A stretch of DNA of 5,502 nucleotides from assembly GCA_031288955.1 (NCBI GenBank), contig JAITQJ010000239.1:1-5502 (forward strand), in the 5' to 3' direction. A model generated the notes under the pieces. That model saw only the letters and a program-made list of their open reading frames with translations, searched no databases and was not told the origin of the DNA. This document shows, piece by piece, positions 4,144 through 5,502 of the stretch (the stretch's first letter is position 1; every line of letters starts with the position of its first letter). The stretch comes from Planctomycetaceae bacterium. GTDB taxonomy: Bacteria; Planctomycetota; Planctomycetia; Pirellulales; Thermoguttaceae. Made by a program: the position numbers and the translations under genes.

Positions 4144-5502
4144 ATGCAGAAAATTTTATTCCGGCTGCTCATTTTCAATATAACGTTCGCCGTTGTTCCG
4201 TGTTTTGCCGATAATGATAACCTGCTGCGTCAGTTGACCGGCGGCGTTAAAGTCGAAGCCGACGGAACCGTTCGCGCCGCAACCAACGAAGAACTGCAAG
4301 CCGCCGGACAATGGCTGACCTCCGTAATGCAGCCGCTTCCGCCGGGTTTGGCAAAAGACAATACTCCCGCAGACAAAAATTCCGCTTCGGTACTGCGGAA
4401 AATTTCGCTCAAAAAATTAGACGCTGCCGTCCGTACCGTTGTCGAAGAAAAAGGCGAATTTTCCGATGCCGTCCGCTATCTCGGCGGACTCACTTCGATT
4501 CAGTATATCGTTGCCGTTCCCGATGAAAACGATATTATCCTCGCCGGTCCCGCCGAAGGCTGGACAACGGACAATAACGGAAACGTCATCGGTAAAGAAA
4601 GCCGGATGCCGGTTTTGTCGCTTGAAGATTTTCTTGTTCTGTTCCGCCTTTGGAACGGTTCGGAAAAACAAAAAATTGTTGCCTGCTCATTCGATTTGAC
4701 ACAGGAAGCCGAAACAAAAATCAATCAAATTCATCGGGACTTTACCGGTATCAGTGCCGACAACGCCGATGCGTTTGCGGTTGCTCTGGAACAGGCACAC
4801 GGCAATTTACAGATTACATTAACCGGTGTTGCGGCAACAAGCAGGCTGGCGAAAATCCTCGTCGCTGCCGACTTTAAGATGAAGCAATATGCGCTCGGTT
4901 TAGAGCCGGCACCCGTTCGGACGCTGCCGAGTTATGCGTCGCTGATAACAGACAAGTCGCCGGAAATACCGACCCGGTTTTACCTCACAGCGGAATATGC
5001 TCAAGTGCTGCACGATTCCGCCAAACTAACCTGGCAACTCGGTGAAACACCGCGCTGTCAGCCGAAAGTCAAAGTATTGACGGAGTACGATTATCAGCGG
5101 GGACGCATAACGCCGCCGTTGTCCAAAGCATCCGTCAGACCAGACAGGGCAGCAATGAACTGGAGCAGCAAGTTTGAAACGCAATACGATGCGATTGCCA
5201 AAAAACAGCCGGTATTTAACGTATTAAAAGACAATATGCACCTGGCTCTCGCGGCGGCACTGATACATCAGGAGCAACTGTTACGAAAAGCGAATTGTCC
5301 GCTGCCGATGCTTTCGGGCAGCAGTACAGCAGACAGAAAATTGCGGTCGCTCAATTATCCGAAACCGCTCTCCGTGCCGAGCCGCAGTGCTGTTACAAAA
5401 AACGGTTACGCAACGGTTGTTGTCTGCGGCGGTATCGAAATCAATCCGGTTGCCGCTTTGCAAAAGAGCCGTCTGGAAAGTAAAATAGATAAAGACCGCA
5501 GC
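4144..5502 (+). CDS. Secreted DUF1598 domain protein, 3'-truncated
   Basis: The frame is open from the ATG at 4144 to the window end (453 residues, no stop), so the C-terminus is missing. Seen: a short basic start, a hydrophobic run (about 4-20) and a likely signal-peptidase site after CFA (residues 20-22), predicting export. Then come blocks I associate with DUF1598: YLGGLTSIQYIVAVPDENDI and LAGPAEGW (about 112-140), MPVLSLEDFLVLFR (155-168), CSFDLTQEA (181-189), LAKILVAADFKMKQYALGLE (235-254), QYDAIAKKQPVFNVLKDNM (347-365), and a late GYATVVVCGGIEINP (421-435). DUF1598 is an uncharacterised family found essentially in planctomycetes; its biochemical role is not known. VVPC (17-20) resembles a lipobox only poorly, so a lipoprotein is less likely. 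The gene has its own promoter-like site and no Shine-Dalgarno. The gene call is secure and the family call good, but I matched it from memory of conserved blocks. Confidence 0.85.
   Translation, partial: MQKILFRLLIFNITFAVVPCFADNDNLLRQLTGGVKVEADGTVRAATNEELQAAGQWLTSVMQPLPPGLAKDNTPADKNSASVLRKISLKKLDAAVRTVVEEKGEFSDAVRYLGGLTSIQYIVAVPDENDIILAGPAEGWTTDNNGNVIGKESRMPVLSLEDFLVLFRLWNGSEKQKIVACSFDLTQEAETKINQIHRDFTGISADNADAFAVALEQAHGNLQITLTGVAATSRLAKILVAADFKMKQYALGLEPAPVRTLPSYASLITDKSPEIPTRFYLTAEYAQVLHDSAKLTWQLGETPRCQPKVKVLTEYDYQRGRITPPLSKASVRPDRAAMNWSSKFETQYDAIAKKQPVFNVLKDNMHLALAAALIHQEQLLRKANCPLPMLSGSSTADRKLRSLNYPKPLSVPSRSAVTKNGYATVVVCGGIEINPVAALQKSRLESKIDKDRS

Noticed and set aside
4207..4214. GCCGATAA, a perfect match to the flagellar sigma28 -10 element (also at 1418-1425 and 3267-3274)
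   Set aside because: All three copies are inside coding sequence where they encode Ala-Asp-Asn, and none has a TAAA-type -35 at the right distance. With flbD in the window it was tempting, but none is upstream of it.
4311..4724. Several overlapping short ORFs on both strands
   Set aside because: All lie within the continuous DUF1598 reading frame from 4144 to the window end and are out-of-frame shadows.
1..5502. CRISPR array, insertion sequence, tRNA/rRNA, toxin-antitoxin or phage-defence module
   Set aside because: I saw no regularly spaced repeats, transposase, terminal inverted repeats, cloverleaf-like sequence or small paired toxin genes. The content is ordinary chromosomal genes.

Overview
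The window reads as chromosomal DNA of a planctomycete (Planctomycetota, perhaps Pirellulales-like). The strongest pointer is the last gene, which carries a DUF1598 domain, a family known essentially from planctomycetes. Supporting signs are balanced base composition, loosely packed genes all on the + strand, and the lack of a clear Shine-Dalgarno sequence before most genes. The order-level placement is inference.

Layout, left to right. (1) Positions 1-519: the 3' part of a DUF374-family lysophospholipid acyltransferase gene, cut by the window start. (2) Positions 520-691: an AT-rich gap with several inverted repeats and no gene. (3) Positions 692-913: a small flagellar FlbD/SwrD-family gene, with a GC-rich inverted repeat over its 3' end. 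(4) Positions 914-1129: a gap with a plausible sigma70-type promoter. (5) Positions 1130-1870: a gene for an unrecognised single-pass membrane protein with a long Ala/Pro-rich exported part; its start is set by the one good Shine-Dalgarno in the window. (6) Positions 1872-3074: threonine ammonia-lyase with a C-terminal ACT domain, starting one base after the previous stop and probably co-translated with it. (7) Positions 3075-3164: a leader with a start-stop codon pair and a 12-codon ORF whose stop overlaps the next start. (8) Positions 3165-3995: a polysaccharide deacetylase of the PEP-CTERM/exopolysaccharide-locus type (DUF3473 C-terminus). (9) Positions 3996-4143: a gap with a hairpin next to a good sigma70-like promoter. 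(10) Positions 4144-5502: a secreted DUF1598 protein, running off the window end.

The genes do not form one pathway. They touch envelope lipid synthesis, motility, amino-acid metabolism, polysaccharide modification and an uncharacterised exported protein. Only the membrane-protein/threonine ammonia-lyase pair is spaced like a tight operon. I found no mobile element, CRISPR array, tRNA, rRNA or defence system, and no convincing new multi-gene system. The points most worth checking are local: the mini-ORF leader before the deacetylase, the small hairpin at the lyase start, the terminator-like repeat inside the end of flbD, and the unknown membrane protein.
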